Counted from the first letter of the stretch, positions 1 to 7,397 are shown. The stretch is 7,464 nucleotides of DNA from GCA-002840015 sp033765245 (GCA_033765245.1 JANRIF010000361.1:1-7464); one strand, 5' to 3'. Numbers and translations: made by a program. The notes: generated by a model not told the origin, from the sequence alone.

Positions 1-1
1 C

Positions 2-277
2 GCCAGCCGCGCACGTGCCGTGCTGGCAGGGCTGGCGACCACACTCAGCCTGACGCTGGCCTGGTGGTTCATCGCCGCTGCGCAGATGGCTCGCGCGATG
101 GGCCTGCATCCATTCGTGTCACTGCAACGGATGGGTTCCAGCCTGGCGCTGGACCTGGTGCGCGGCAGCCACACCAGTGCCGACCTGACCTGGGCCATCG
201 CCAGTGTGCTGCTGGCGATGGCATGGGGGCGCCATGGCACCCCGGCGTGGCTCAATGCCCGCCGTCGACCGCCTTGA
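2..277 (+). CDS. C-terminal part of an unrecognised membrane protein (5' end outside window)
   Basis: The reading frame is open from the first bases of the window to a TGA at 275-277, so the gene very probably begins upstream. A GTG at 20 is an internal possible start, but nothing before it looks like a ribosome binding site. The product has a long hydrophobic stretch near its beginning (AGLATTLSLTLAWWFIAAA) and a second shorter one near the end (LTWAIASVLLAMAW), followed by a basic tail ending RRRPP. This fits the last two membrane segments of an inner-membrane protein with a cytoplasmic basic C-terminus. I recognise no family motif and assign no function. The final 26 bases overlap the 3' end of pntB on the other strand, a tail-to-tail arrangement. 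The frame could in principle be a shadow, but its hydrophobic pattern is more protein-like than those of the other frames here. Confidence 0.5.
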   Translation, partial: ASRARAVLAGLATTLSLTLAWWFIAAAQMARAMGLHPFVSLQRMGSSLALDLVRGSHTSADLTWAIASVLLAMAWGRHGTPAWLNARRRPP

Positions 278-1652
278 GTTCGGCCACCAGACGGTTGGCC
301 ATCTCAGCGCCATCGCCATAGAGCATGCGGGTGTTGTCGGCGTAAAACAGGGCATTCTCGATGCCGGCGAAACCGGTGCCCTTGCCACGCTTGATCACGA
401 TCGCATTCTTTGCCGCCACCACGTCGAGGATCGGCATGCCGTAGATTGGCGAGGCAGGATCGGTCTTGGCCGCCGGGTTGACCACGTCGTTGGCGCCAAT
501 CACCAGCGCCACGTCGGTGCTCGGAAATTCCGCGTTGATGTCGTCCATGTCGGCGATCAGGTCGTAGGAGACTCCGGCCTCGGCCAACAGCACGTTCATG
601 TGTCCCGGCATACGCCCCGCCACCGGGTGGATCGCGAACTTCACCTTCACGCCGCGCTTGATCAGCAACTGGGTCAGTTCCCATATCTTGTGCTGGGCCT
701 GCGCCACTGCCATGCCGTAACCGGGCACGATCACCACGCGCTCGGCATAAGCCATCATCGCGGCGACGTCGCCGGCTTCGATCGGCTTCTGCGCGCCGGT
801 AATCGCCTGCGCCTCGCCACCGGCGCCGAAGTTGCCGAACAACACGCTGGCCAGCGAGCGATTCATCGCCTTGGCCATCAACTGGGTGAGCAGGGTACCG
901 GCGGCGCCCACCACGGTGCCGGCGATGATCAGGGTTTCGTTCTGCAGCACGAAGCCTTCGAACGCCACGGCCAGACCGGTGAGCGCGTTGTACAGTGAAA
1001 TCACCACCGGCATGTCGGCGCCGCCGATGGGCAGCGTCATCAGAATGCCGACCGCCAGCGCCGCGACGAAGAAGCCCACGATGACCGGCTGGTTCAAGGC
1101 GACCACGCTGGCCACGCCCAGCGCGATCGCCAGCGCGAAGATGCCCGCGTTCACCACCTGCTGACCGGGGAACACGAAGCGCCGGTCCATCCAGCCTTGC
1201 AGCTTGGCGAAGGCGATCAGCGAACCGGAGAACGAGATCGCACCGATCAGGCCGCCGGTGGTGCCGAGCACCAGTTGCGTGGTGCTGGAGACCTGATCGG
1301 GTGCCGCTGCGAAGCCCAGCAGTTCCACCGCGCCGATGGCGGCAGCAGATCCGCCGCCCATGCCGTTGTACAGCGCCACCATTTGCGGCATGTCGGTCAT
1401 CGCCACCCGCTTGCCCGAGACCCAGGCCAACGAGGCGCCGATGCCGATACCGACCAGCATCAGGCCCTGGTTGTGCATGCCCGGCAGCACAAGAGTGGCG
1501 ATCACCGCAATCAGCATGCCCACGCCGGCCCAGACGATGCCGTCACGTGCCGTCACCGGCGAGGCCATGCGCTTGAGGCCCATGATGAACAGCACCGCGG
1601 CAGCAAAATAGCTCGCCTTGACCAACACCGGCAACACGTTCGACAGGTCCAT
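252..1652 (-). CDS. pntB: NAD(P)+ transhydrogenase subunit beta, PntB
   Basis: The 466-aa product is close to the usual length (about 462 in E. coli). PntB forms most of the proton channel and carries the NADP(H)-binding domain of the inner-membrane enzyme that couples hydride transfer from NADH to NADP+ to proton entry. Residues 1 to about 270 are a series of hydrophobic Gly/Ala-rich membrane helices, starting with MDLSNVLPVLVKASYF. The C-terminal domain III shows the NADP fingerprint GYGMA at 311-315, then HPVAGRMPGHMNVLLAEAGV and the conserved GANDVVNPAA from 386, and ends with KRGKGTGFAGIENALFY-type sequence. The frame stays open upstream to 2033, but that extension is Arg-rich and lies over pntAb in another frame. 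The ATG at 1652 aligns with known PntB N-termini. Its A is shared with the TGA of pntAb (TGATG), implying translational coupling. Function is secure by family; that the enzyme is complete depends on a pntAa gene elsewhere. Confidence 0.97.
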   Translation of the reverse strand: MDLSNVLPVLVKASYFAAAVLFIMGLKRMASPVTARDGIVWAGVGMLIAVIATLVLPGMHNQGLMLVGIGIGASLAWVSGKRVAMTDMPQMVALYNGMGGGSAAAIGAVELLGFAAAPDQVSSTTQLVLGTTGGLIGAISFSGSLIAFAKLQGWMDRRFVFPGQQVVNAGIFALAIALGVASVVALNQPVIVGFFVAALAVGILMTLPIGGADMPVVISLYNALTGLAVAFEGFVLQNETLIIAGTVVGAAGTLLTQLMAKAMNRSLASVLFGNFGAGGEAQAITGAQKPIEAGDVAAMMAYAERVVIVPGYGMAVAQAQHKIWELTQLLIKRGVKVKFAIHPVAGRMPGHMNVLLAEAGVSYDLIADMDDINAEFPSTDVALVIGANDVVNPAAKTDPASPIYGMPILDVVAAKNAIVIKRGKGTGFAGIENALFYADNTRMLYGDGAEMANRLVAELKAVDGGH

Positions 1653-1948
1653 CAGTGCGCCCCCGGCTTCTTGCTGCTGCGGAACATTTCCAGCATGCGC
1701 TCGGTGACCACGTAGCCGCCGGCGGCATTGCCGGCACCGAGCACCACGCCGATCAGGCCGATCACTTTTTCCGTGGTGGTATCGGCGTGGCCCAGCACCA
1801 CCATGGCGCCCACCAGCACGATGCCGTGCACGAAGTTGGAGCCCGACATCAGCGGCGTATGCAGGATCACCGGCACCCGGCCGATGATCTCGTAGCCGGT
1901 GAACGCGGCGAGCAGGAAGATGTACAAGGCGAGAAATCCGTCGATCAT
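1652..1948 (-). CDS. pntAB: NAD(P)+ transhydrogenase alpha subunit, membrane part (PntAb / alpha part 2)
   Basis: The 98-aa protein corresponds to the membrane domain that forms the C-terminal end of the single-chain E. coli PntA. It is a separate polypeptide in three-subunit transhydrogenases (PntAa, PntAb, PntB). Three hydrophobic segments are visible: residues about 4-22 (GFLALYIFLLAAFTGYEII), 38-55 (NFVHGIVLVGAMVVLG) and 62-80 (VIGLIGVVLGAGNAAGGYVV). The conserved stretch TPLMSGSNFVHGIV precedes the second. The start is an ATG at 1946-1948 with an AGAGG ribosome binding site 8 bases upstream (1957-1961 on the complement). The stop overlaps the pntB start by one base. The expected upstream partner, the soluble NAD(H)-binding PntAa, is absent: the next gene upstream is divergent and unrelated. 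Confidence 0.93.
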   Translation of the reverse strand: MIDGFLALYIFLLAAFTGYEIIGRVPVILHTPLMSGSNFVHGIVLVGAMVVLGHADTTTEKVIGLIGVVLGAGNAAGGYVVTERMLEMFRSSKKPGAH

Positions 1949-2074
1949 TGCCGCTGCCTCTGTCGAAGGGACGTCGGGCCATCATAATCGCTGAACGGTA
2001 GCCGTGCGCACGCCTGTCAACCGATTTCACCACCGCGCGTTATTGGCGGTACCAACCCCAACCTGGAGCGTCCC
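1949..2074. promoter_or_regulatory. Divergent spacer between pntAb and the repeat-protein/sigma cluster
   Basis: This 126-base spacer must hold the start signals for both directions unless pntAb is read from elsewhere. On the minus strand a TATGAT (complement of 1981-1986, 5 of 6 matches to TATAAT) lies about 33 bases before the pntAb start. A perfect TTGACA (complement of 2015-2020) lies further upstream, but the gap between them is 28 bases, too long for one ordinary sigma-70 promoter. Only the -10 is therefore a reasonable candidate. On the + strand the only clear signal is GGAG at 2065-2068, six bases before the ATG at 2075. I see no convincing -35/-10 pair for that gene, which would be compatible with an alternative sigma factor but does not prove one. 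Confidence 0.35.
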
Positions 2075-2410
2075 ATGCGTATCGCTGCCTTCGCCCTGAT
2101 CACCCTTGCACTCGCCACCAACGCCGGCGCCACCGACCGTGGCGACCGTGCCGAACAACGTCTGGACAACCGTGGCGACCGCATCGAACAGCGCCTGGAT
2201 CGGCGCGGCGACCGCGTTGAGAACCGCAGCGAGCGCCGCAGCGAGCGTCTGGATGCGCATGGCAGACCGGTCGCCGCCGAGCGCGTCGAGCGCCGCGGCG
2301 AGCGCGTGGATGAGCGCCTGGATCGCCGCGGCGAGCGCGTCGACGCGCGTCTGGACCGCAAGGGCGAGCGCATCGACCGGCGTGTGGATCGGCGTCGCAA
2401 CGGCGGTTGA
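2075..2410 (+). CDS. Small exported protein of 11-residue Arg/Asp/Glu-rich repeats
   Basis: The 111-aa product is of unrecognised function. Residues 1-19 form a signal peptide (MRIAAFALITLALATNAGA) with a likely signal peptidase I cut after AGA, so the mature protein should be periplasmic or secreted. Nearly all the rest is an 11-residue repeat with consensus RG(D/E)R(V/I)(D/E)xRLD(R/N): units at 22-32, 33-43, 44-54, a partial unit from 55, then after an insertion (AHGRPVAA) units at 74-84, 85-95 and 96-106. Each unit places V/I at position 5 and L at position 9. This 4/7 spacing gives a narrow hydrophobic stripe typical of hendecad, right-handed coiled helices. The repeat part has no Cys or Trp and a net positive charge. 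The start has GGAG six bases upstream. The gene lies 15 bases before the sigma factor gene, probably in the same transcript. The signal peptide and repeats are seen directly; the envelope role is inference. Confidence 0.82.
   Translation: MRIAAFALITLALATNAGATDRGDRAEQRLDNRGDRIEQRLDRRGDRVENRSERRSERLDAHGRPVAAERVERRGERVDERLDRRGERVDARLDRKGERIDRRVDRRRNGG
2138..2392 (+). repeat. In-frame tandem 33-base repeats coding for 11-residue units
   Basis: About six full units and one interrupted unit of 33 bases run in frame through the small exported protein. A typical unit begins CGCGGCGAGCGCGT. The protein pattern is kept much better than the bases: Arg is written CGT, CGC or CGG, Asp GAT or GAC, and acidic position 3 shifts from Asp in the first units to Glu in the later ones. 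This indicates old duplications held by selection on the protein, not a recently expanded satellite. A 24-base insertion (residues 61-68) breaks the register between units four and five. Confidence 0.85.
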
Positions 2411-2425
2411 GCGGAGCGCTCGCGC

Positions 2426-2980
2426 ATGCTGGAGGCCGCCGCGGCCGCCACCGCCCCGCGCTCGCTGGACGAATTTTTCGTCCAGATCGAGGTGCGCGCG
2501 TTTCGCCTGGCGCAGGTGGCGCTGGGCGATCGCGAGGAGGCATTGGACGCGGTGCAGGACGCCATGGAGCGCCTGCTCGGCTATCGCGATCGCCCACCAC
2601 TGGAGTGGCCACCGTTGTTCTGGAGCATCCTGCGCCGCCGCCTCACCGACCGCCATCGCCGGCGCGGCCTGCAGCAACGGGTACTCGGCTGGCTGTTGCG
2701 TCCGAGTGCCGAAGACCCGGACGACGACGGCCTGGATGCCCTGCCCGACCACGGCCGAGATCCGGCGCAGATGCTCGACGACGAGCGCGCGCTGGCGCGT
2801 TTGAGCCGCGCCCTGCACGATCTGCCGGCGCGGCAGCGCGAAGCCTTCCTGCTGCGCGTGCTGGAAGGGCTGGACGTCGCCGACACCGCCGCTGCCATGG
2901 GCTGCGGCGAAGGTTCGGTCAAGACACATTTGTCGCGAGCAATGACGGTACTGCGCGAACGACTGGAGGACTGGCGATGA
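2426..2980 (+). CDS. ECF-type RNA polymerase sigma factor
   Basis: The 184-aa product has the two-domain plan of extracytoplasmic-function sigma factors. Region 2 covers about residues 14-80: a helix DEFFVQIEVRAFRLAQVALG, then DREEALDAVQDAMERLL (the acidic D-A-V-Q-D segment of region 2.2), then PPLFWSILRRRLTDRHRRR, the basic region 2.3/2.4 end that melts and reads the -10. A charged linker (residues 93-120) is followed by region 4, residues 128-180: ALHDLPARQREAFLLRVLEG and the helix-turn-helix with GEGSVKTHLSRAMTVLRERL, which reads the -35. The ATG at 2426 has GGAG at 2413-2416. The stop overlaps the next gene's start (ATGA), the usual layout for a sigma factor and its anti-sigma factor. The target promoter is unknown. 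The exact ECF group cannot be assigned by eye. Confidence 0.93.
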   Translation: MLEAAAAATAPRSLDEFFVQIEVRAFRLAQVALGDREEALDAVQDAMERLLGYRDRPPLEWPPLFWSILRRRLTDRHRRRGLQQRVLGWLLRPSAEDPDDDGLDALPDHGRDPAQMLDDERALARLSRALHDLPARQREAFLLRVLEGLDVADTAAAMGCGEGSVKTHLSRAMTVLRERLEDWR

Positions 2981-3381
2981 GCGATCATCCCGATGACGAT
3001 CTGGAACGGCGGCTTCGAGCACGCTTCGCACAAACGTGCAAAACGCTCGATCCGGCGATCCGGCGCGAACTACGGCGCCGCCGCGATACCGCGCTGGAAT
3101 CGGCGCGCACACGGCGCCCGGCGCTGTGGCTTCCGCTCGCTCCGGCGGGTGCGATGGCGGCCGCGTTCGTGATCGCTCTGGCAATCTGGCCCGCCCCGCC
3201 GCGGTCCGGCCGGCTGGCATCCGTGCCCGCGATCAGCGCTGAAGCGGCACAGGAGACCGCGGACGACACCGCGCAGTCGCTCGACGACGACCCCGATTTC
3301 TATCTGTGGCTGGCCACCGAACCGGTGGCCGAGGACGATTCCACTTCCCGATCCGCCGCTGCACAGGAGGGCGACCGATGA
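2977..3381 (+). CDS. Single-pass membrane anti-sigma-like protein (DUF3619-like)
   Basis: The 134-aa product has a charged cytoplasmic N-terminus (residues 1-47, MSDHPDDDLERRLRARFAQ, then a very basic RRELRRRRD stretch), one membrane segment at about 49-71 and a periplasmic acidic tail. The tail carries DDDPDFYLWLATEP around 103-116. The plan of basic N-terminal helix, one TM and a terminal D-F-Y-x-W-L motif resembles DUF3619 proteins encoded beside sigma factors. With one cysteine (C21) and no HxxxCxxC, it is not a zinc-binding (ZAS) anti-sigma factor. The start is fixed by the ATGA overlap with the sigma gene and by GGAGG at 2965-2969, seven bases upstream. Open frame continues upstream to 2407, but that part is the shadow of the sigma gene. 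That it binds the preceding sigma factor is inferred from position and topology. Confidence 0.8.
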   Translation: MSDHPDDDLERRLRARFAQTCKTLDPAIRRELRRRRDTALESARTRRPALWLPLAPAGAMAAAFVIALAIWPAPPRSGRLASVPAISAEAAQETADDTAQSLDDDPDFYLWLATEPVAEDDSTSRSAAAQEGDR

Positions 3382-3818
3382 ACAACAGACAATGGATGGG
3401 CACGCTCACGATCACGTTGGCGTTGCTCCTTGCCGGCACCGCGCACGCCGCGCCACCGCGCGAACTGCCCAACTGGGACCAACTCACACCCGAGCAACGC
3501 GAAGCCTTGAGCGCACCGTTGCGCGAGCGCTGGAACCAGGGCGCCTACGAACAGCGGCTGCGCTGGCTCCAGCACGCCCAGCGCTGGCAGCAACTGACCC
3601 CGGAGGAACGCCGCAGCGCCCGCCAGGGCCTGCGCGCCTATCGTCAGGCCGACCCCGAGACCCGCGAAAAACTGCGCGAAGTGTTCAAGAACCTGCGCAG
3701 CGCCACCCCCGAGCAGCGCAACGCACTGCGCGAGAAATGGCGCTCGCTCAGCCCCGAACAACGCCGCGCCTGGATGCAAGCCGGCGGCCCCGGCGTAGCG
3801 CCGCCACCAGGAGAATGA
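3378..3818 (+). CDS. Exported DUF3106 family protein
   Basis: The 146-aa product begins with a clear signal peptide: basic start MNNRQWMG, hydrophobic core, and a likely cut after AHA at residue 24. The mature protein is highly charged, helical and rich in Arg, Glu, Gln and Trp. It repeats a short motif: LTPEQR at 36-41, LTPEER at 73-78, ATPEQR at 109-114 and LSPEQR at 124-129, with Trp at 33, 52, 63, 70, 121 and 132. This is the DUF3106 pattern. The motifs also resemble the LTxxQ motif of periplasmic Spy/CpxP-type proteins, although homology is not shown. The true start is the ATG at 3378, overlapping the anti-sigma stop (ATGA), with a perfect AGGAGG at 3365-3370; the frame upstream of it is a shadow. 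The C-terminus is a short Gly/Pro tail. Its likely role is as the periplasmic sensor or effector of the sigma/anti-sigma pair (inference). Confidence 0.88.
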   Translation: MNNRQWMGTLTITLALLLAGTAHAAPPRELPNWDQLTPEQREALSAPLRERWNQGAYEQRLRWLQHAQRWQQLTPEERRSARQGLRAYRQADPETREKLREVFKNLRSATPEQRNALREKWRSLSPEQRRAWMQAGGPGVAPPPGE

Positions 3819-4177
3819 GGCGGGAACAAGGAAAAGCATCTTGCCCTTGCGATACCAGTCAAGCCCGCCGTAACCGCTTGAACCGCCGATCGCCGGCGAT
3901 AGCGACATCGCCGCGCCGCAGTCGTCCGCGACCGCTACGGACAATGCGGGCCGTCGGCGCCGCGCTGTGTGTGGTGCGCAGAGTCGATCGGGCGGCGGGC
4001 CACGGCGAGTGCAATCGGCGACGTCGCGTTGCGCTGAGCTTGCGTAGCCAGGGATTGTGTCCGCACGCGATGCGCGATGCACAACGCGCCGCCGCACGCC
4101 GACTTCCCCCATTGCTCACGCGATGTCGTTCCCGCAAGATCGAGGGAGGCTTTCCCACTCCCATCAGGTGTCTGCGC
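3819..4177. other. 359-base stretch without a recognisable gene
   Basis: No frame here gives a protein-like sequence: the + strand frame leading into the DUF4272 gene is open but about a quarter Arg with no recognisable motif, and minus-strand frames look random. It contains a perfect palindrome and overlapping inverted repeats (3889-3913), a 6-base inverted repeat TCAAGC/GCTTGA at 3859-3864 and 3876-3881, and GGCGGG at 3819-3824 facing CCCGCC at 3864-3869. No hairpin is followed by a T run, so I see no intrinsic terminator for the sigma cluster. I also see no strong sigma-70 promoter for the DUF4272 gene. Confidence 0.6.
3889..3913. repeat. Palindrome with overlapping inverted repeat
   Basis: ATCGCCGGCGAT at 3889-3900 is a perfect 12-base palindrome. 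Its right half, preceded by C, can also pair with ATCGCCG at 3907-3913 across a six-base loop (AGCGAC), so three copies of the same half-site lie within 25 bases. This could be a dimeric regulator site or two mutually exclusive hairpins. In G+C-rich DNA such a palindrome can also arise by chance, and no T tract follows, so it is not a standard terminator. Confidence 0.45.
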
Positions 4178-4825
4178 ATGACCCCAGAGCAACGCAAGTC
4201 GGCCTCGGAAGCGAGGATCCAGTCGCTCGATATTCCGATCAACGAGGCCCTGCCGCCGCGCGCCGCTGACAGCGACATCCAACTGCGCTCGCCGGAGGAG
4301 GTGCTGCAGCGGATGATCGCGCTATGGTCGGTGGTCGGCTCCGCGATGATGCCGGGCAATCGCCACTTCCACCGCTACATCGTTGCGAACCGCTACCAAA
4401 CGTGGCTGTCCGAGCGCGAGATGCGGTTCCTGCTCAAGGAAAAACCCGGTGAGTCACAGCGCATCCAGTACTCCTGGCAGTTGGAGCCGCTGTACTTCAT
4501 CGGCTGGTGTGCCGGCCTGATCGAGCGCATCGAGATTCCGAAGGGCCCTTCCAGCCTCAAGGACATCGTGGACCTGTTTCCCAAGGACATCGCCCCACCG
4601 GATCGGCTGAAGGCCGCGATCCGGATGCGCTCGACGGCGGAGATCATGGACCAGGTCGACCTGGTTTATCGCCTCGACTGGGGCTTGCGCAATTCCGCGC
4701 CGACGAGTGGCGACACCCCACCGGCGGTGAATGCGGGCGTGATACAGGAGTGGCATCGCGCAGCGAACTGGATGATTCGCCACAAGGGACAGGACAACTG
4801 GGACCATATCGAGATCGGCGCCTGA
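4178..4825 (+). CDS. DUF4272 family protein
   Basis: The 215-aa, probably cytoplasmic product has no signal peptide or membrane segment. It matches the DUF4272 plan: an N-terminal R..S....L.IPINEALPP segment (residues 13-27), then LRSPEEVLQRMIALWSVVG (36-54), a central WQLEPLYFIGWCAGLI segment, the strongly conserved-looking DQVDLVYRLDWGLRN (158-172), and a C-terminal EWHRAANW (191-198) with NWDHIEI at the end. Its biochemical function is unknown, and I see no catalytic motif. The ATG at 4178 is preferred because the family similarity begins there and AGGTG lies seven bases upstream (4166-4170). The frame remains open upstream as far as the DUF3106 gene. It sits alone between the sigma cluster and a terminator, so it may be a separate unit or the distal gene of that cluster. 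Confidence 0.82.
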   Translation: MTPEQRKSASEARIQSLDIPINEALPPRAADSDIQLRSPEEVLQRMIALWSVVGSAMMPGNRHFHRYIVANRYQTWLSEREMRFLLKEKPGESQRIQYSWQLEPLYFIGWCAGLIERIEIPKGPSSLKDIVDLFPKDIAPPDRLKAAIRMRSTAEIMDQVDLVYRLDWGLRNSAPTSGDTPPAVNAGVIQEWHRAANWMIRHKGQDNWDHIEIGA

Positions 4826-4852
4826 GAGGACGTGCGCATCGATCGCGCGCAC

Positions 4853-4884
4853 AAAAAAGCGGGCCGAAGCCCGCTTTTTTTTTT
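4853..4884. terminator. Bidirectional intrinsic terminator between the DUF4272 gene and pnp
   Basis: A six-base G+C-only stem, GCGGGC (4859-4864) and GCCCGC (4869-4874), closes a four-base loop. It is preceded by six A (4853-4858) and followed by ten T (4875-4884). On the + strand it ends the DUF4272 transcript 33 bases after the stop. On the minus strand it ends the rpsO-pnp transcript 29 bases after the pnp stop, where the loop reads TTCG closed by C-G, the extra-stable UUCG tetraloop. The A run extends the stem with A-U pairs. Confidence 0.95.
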
Positions 4885-4903
4885 GCAACGATGTCGCGAA
4901 GGA

Positions 4904-7003
<2,100 letters not shown>

Positions 7004-7011
7004 GTTTGAAT

Positions 7012-7017
7012 TCCTCT
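7012..7017 (-). promoter_or_regulatory. Ribosome binding site fixing the GTG start of pnp
   Basis: The complement reads AGAGGA, eight bases before the GTG at 7001-7003. No ATG in frame lies at a position that would match known PNPase N-termini, so this site and the conserved AKVTKTFQYG sequence decide the start. It occupies most of the 20-base gap after rpsO. Confidence 0.75.
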
Positions 7018-7023
7018 GAGGGC

Positions 7024-7284
7024 TCAACGACGGATGCCGAGACGCTCGATCAGCGTCTTGTAGCGCTCTGCATCCTTGGCCTTGAGATAGCTCAGGAGAC
7101 TGCGACGCTGGTTGACCATCTTGAGCAGGCCACGACGGGAGTGATGGTCGTGCTTGTGGGTCTTGAAGTGACCGGTAAGGTGCTCGATGCGGCCGGACAG
7201 CAGGGCGACCTGGACTTCCGGGGAACCGGTGTCGTTTTCGCCGCGCTTGAATTCTTCGATGATCTTGCTGGTGTCGATGGACAT
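7024..7284 (-). CDS. rpsO: 30S ribosomal protein S15
   Basis: The 86-aa product is a primary 16S rRNA binding protein of the small-subunit platform. It is collinear with E. coli S15 (88 residues after Met removal), with a slightly shorter N-terminus. The family hallmarks are present: NDTGSPEVQVALL (17-29), LTGHFKTHKHDHHSRRGLL (36-54, contacting the three-way junction of 16S rRNA) and the C-terminal YKTLIERLGIRR. The start is ATG at 7284, with GAGG on the complement of 7290-7293. The frame is open upstream to 7377, but the added 31 residues do not belong to S15. It is the first gene of an operon with pnp, the usual bacterial order. A roughly 130-base leader between the likely promoter and the start leaves room for S15 feedback control. 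Confidence 0.98.
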   Translation of the reverse strand: MSIDTSKIIEEFKRGENDTGSPEVQVALLSGRIEHLTGHFKTHKHDHHSRRGLLKMVNQRRSLLSYLKAKDAERYKTLIERLGIRR

Positions 7285-7397
7285 TGGAACCTCGATGGAT
7301 GCGTGATCCGCAGGAACGCCCGGAACATCGGAGCGCACCGCGTGACCCGCCGGTTGCAGGAAGGTGTGTAGAACCAAGCCTCGAAGCGACGACTTGC

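Noticed and set aside
204..998. 264-codon + strand frame opposite pntB
   Set aside because: His/Arg/Gly-rich shadow of the pntB C-terminal domain without any recognisable motif.
1993..2018. GAAC...GTC upstream of the repeat gene as an ECF autoregulatory promoter
   Set aside because: The spacing is two or three bases longer than typical ECF promoters and the short motif is easily found by chance. I could not support it.
1981..2020. TTGACA (2015-2020) and TATGAT (1981-1986) as one promoter for pntAb
   Set aside because: The gap is 28 bases, well outside the 16-18 range. Only the -10-like hexamer was kept as a weak candidate.
1653..2033. N-terminal extension of pntB beyond 1652
   Set aside because: The extension is Arg-rich and out of frame over pntAb, which itself reads as a proper transhydrogenase membrane domain.
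2138..2392. CRISPR array
   Set aside because: The 33-base units are contiguous, without spacers, diverge at synonymous sites and are coding.
2027..3220. 397-codon minus-strand open frame across the sigma cluster
   Set aside because: It lies opposite four genes with clear domain or signal-peptide evidence, and its Ala/Arg/Val-rich sequence simply mirrors the 11-residue repeats and sigma gene.
3859..4359. Minus-strand 166-codon frame over the unassigned stretch
   Set aside because: It runs into the start of the DUF4272 gene on the opposite strand, is Arg/Ser-rich and shows no motif or ribosome binding site that I can support.
7285..7377. Upstream in-frame extension of rpsO (31 residues)
   Set aside because: S15 proteins start at MSIDTSK-type sequence, and the GAGG site directly precedes the 7284 start. 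The extension covers the leader.
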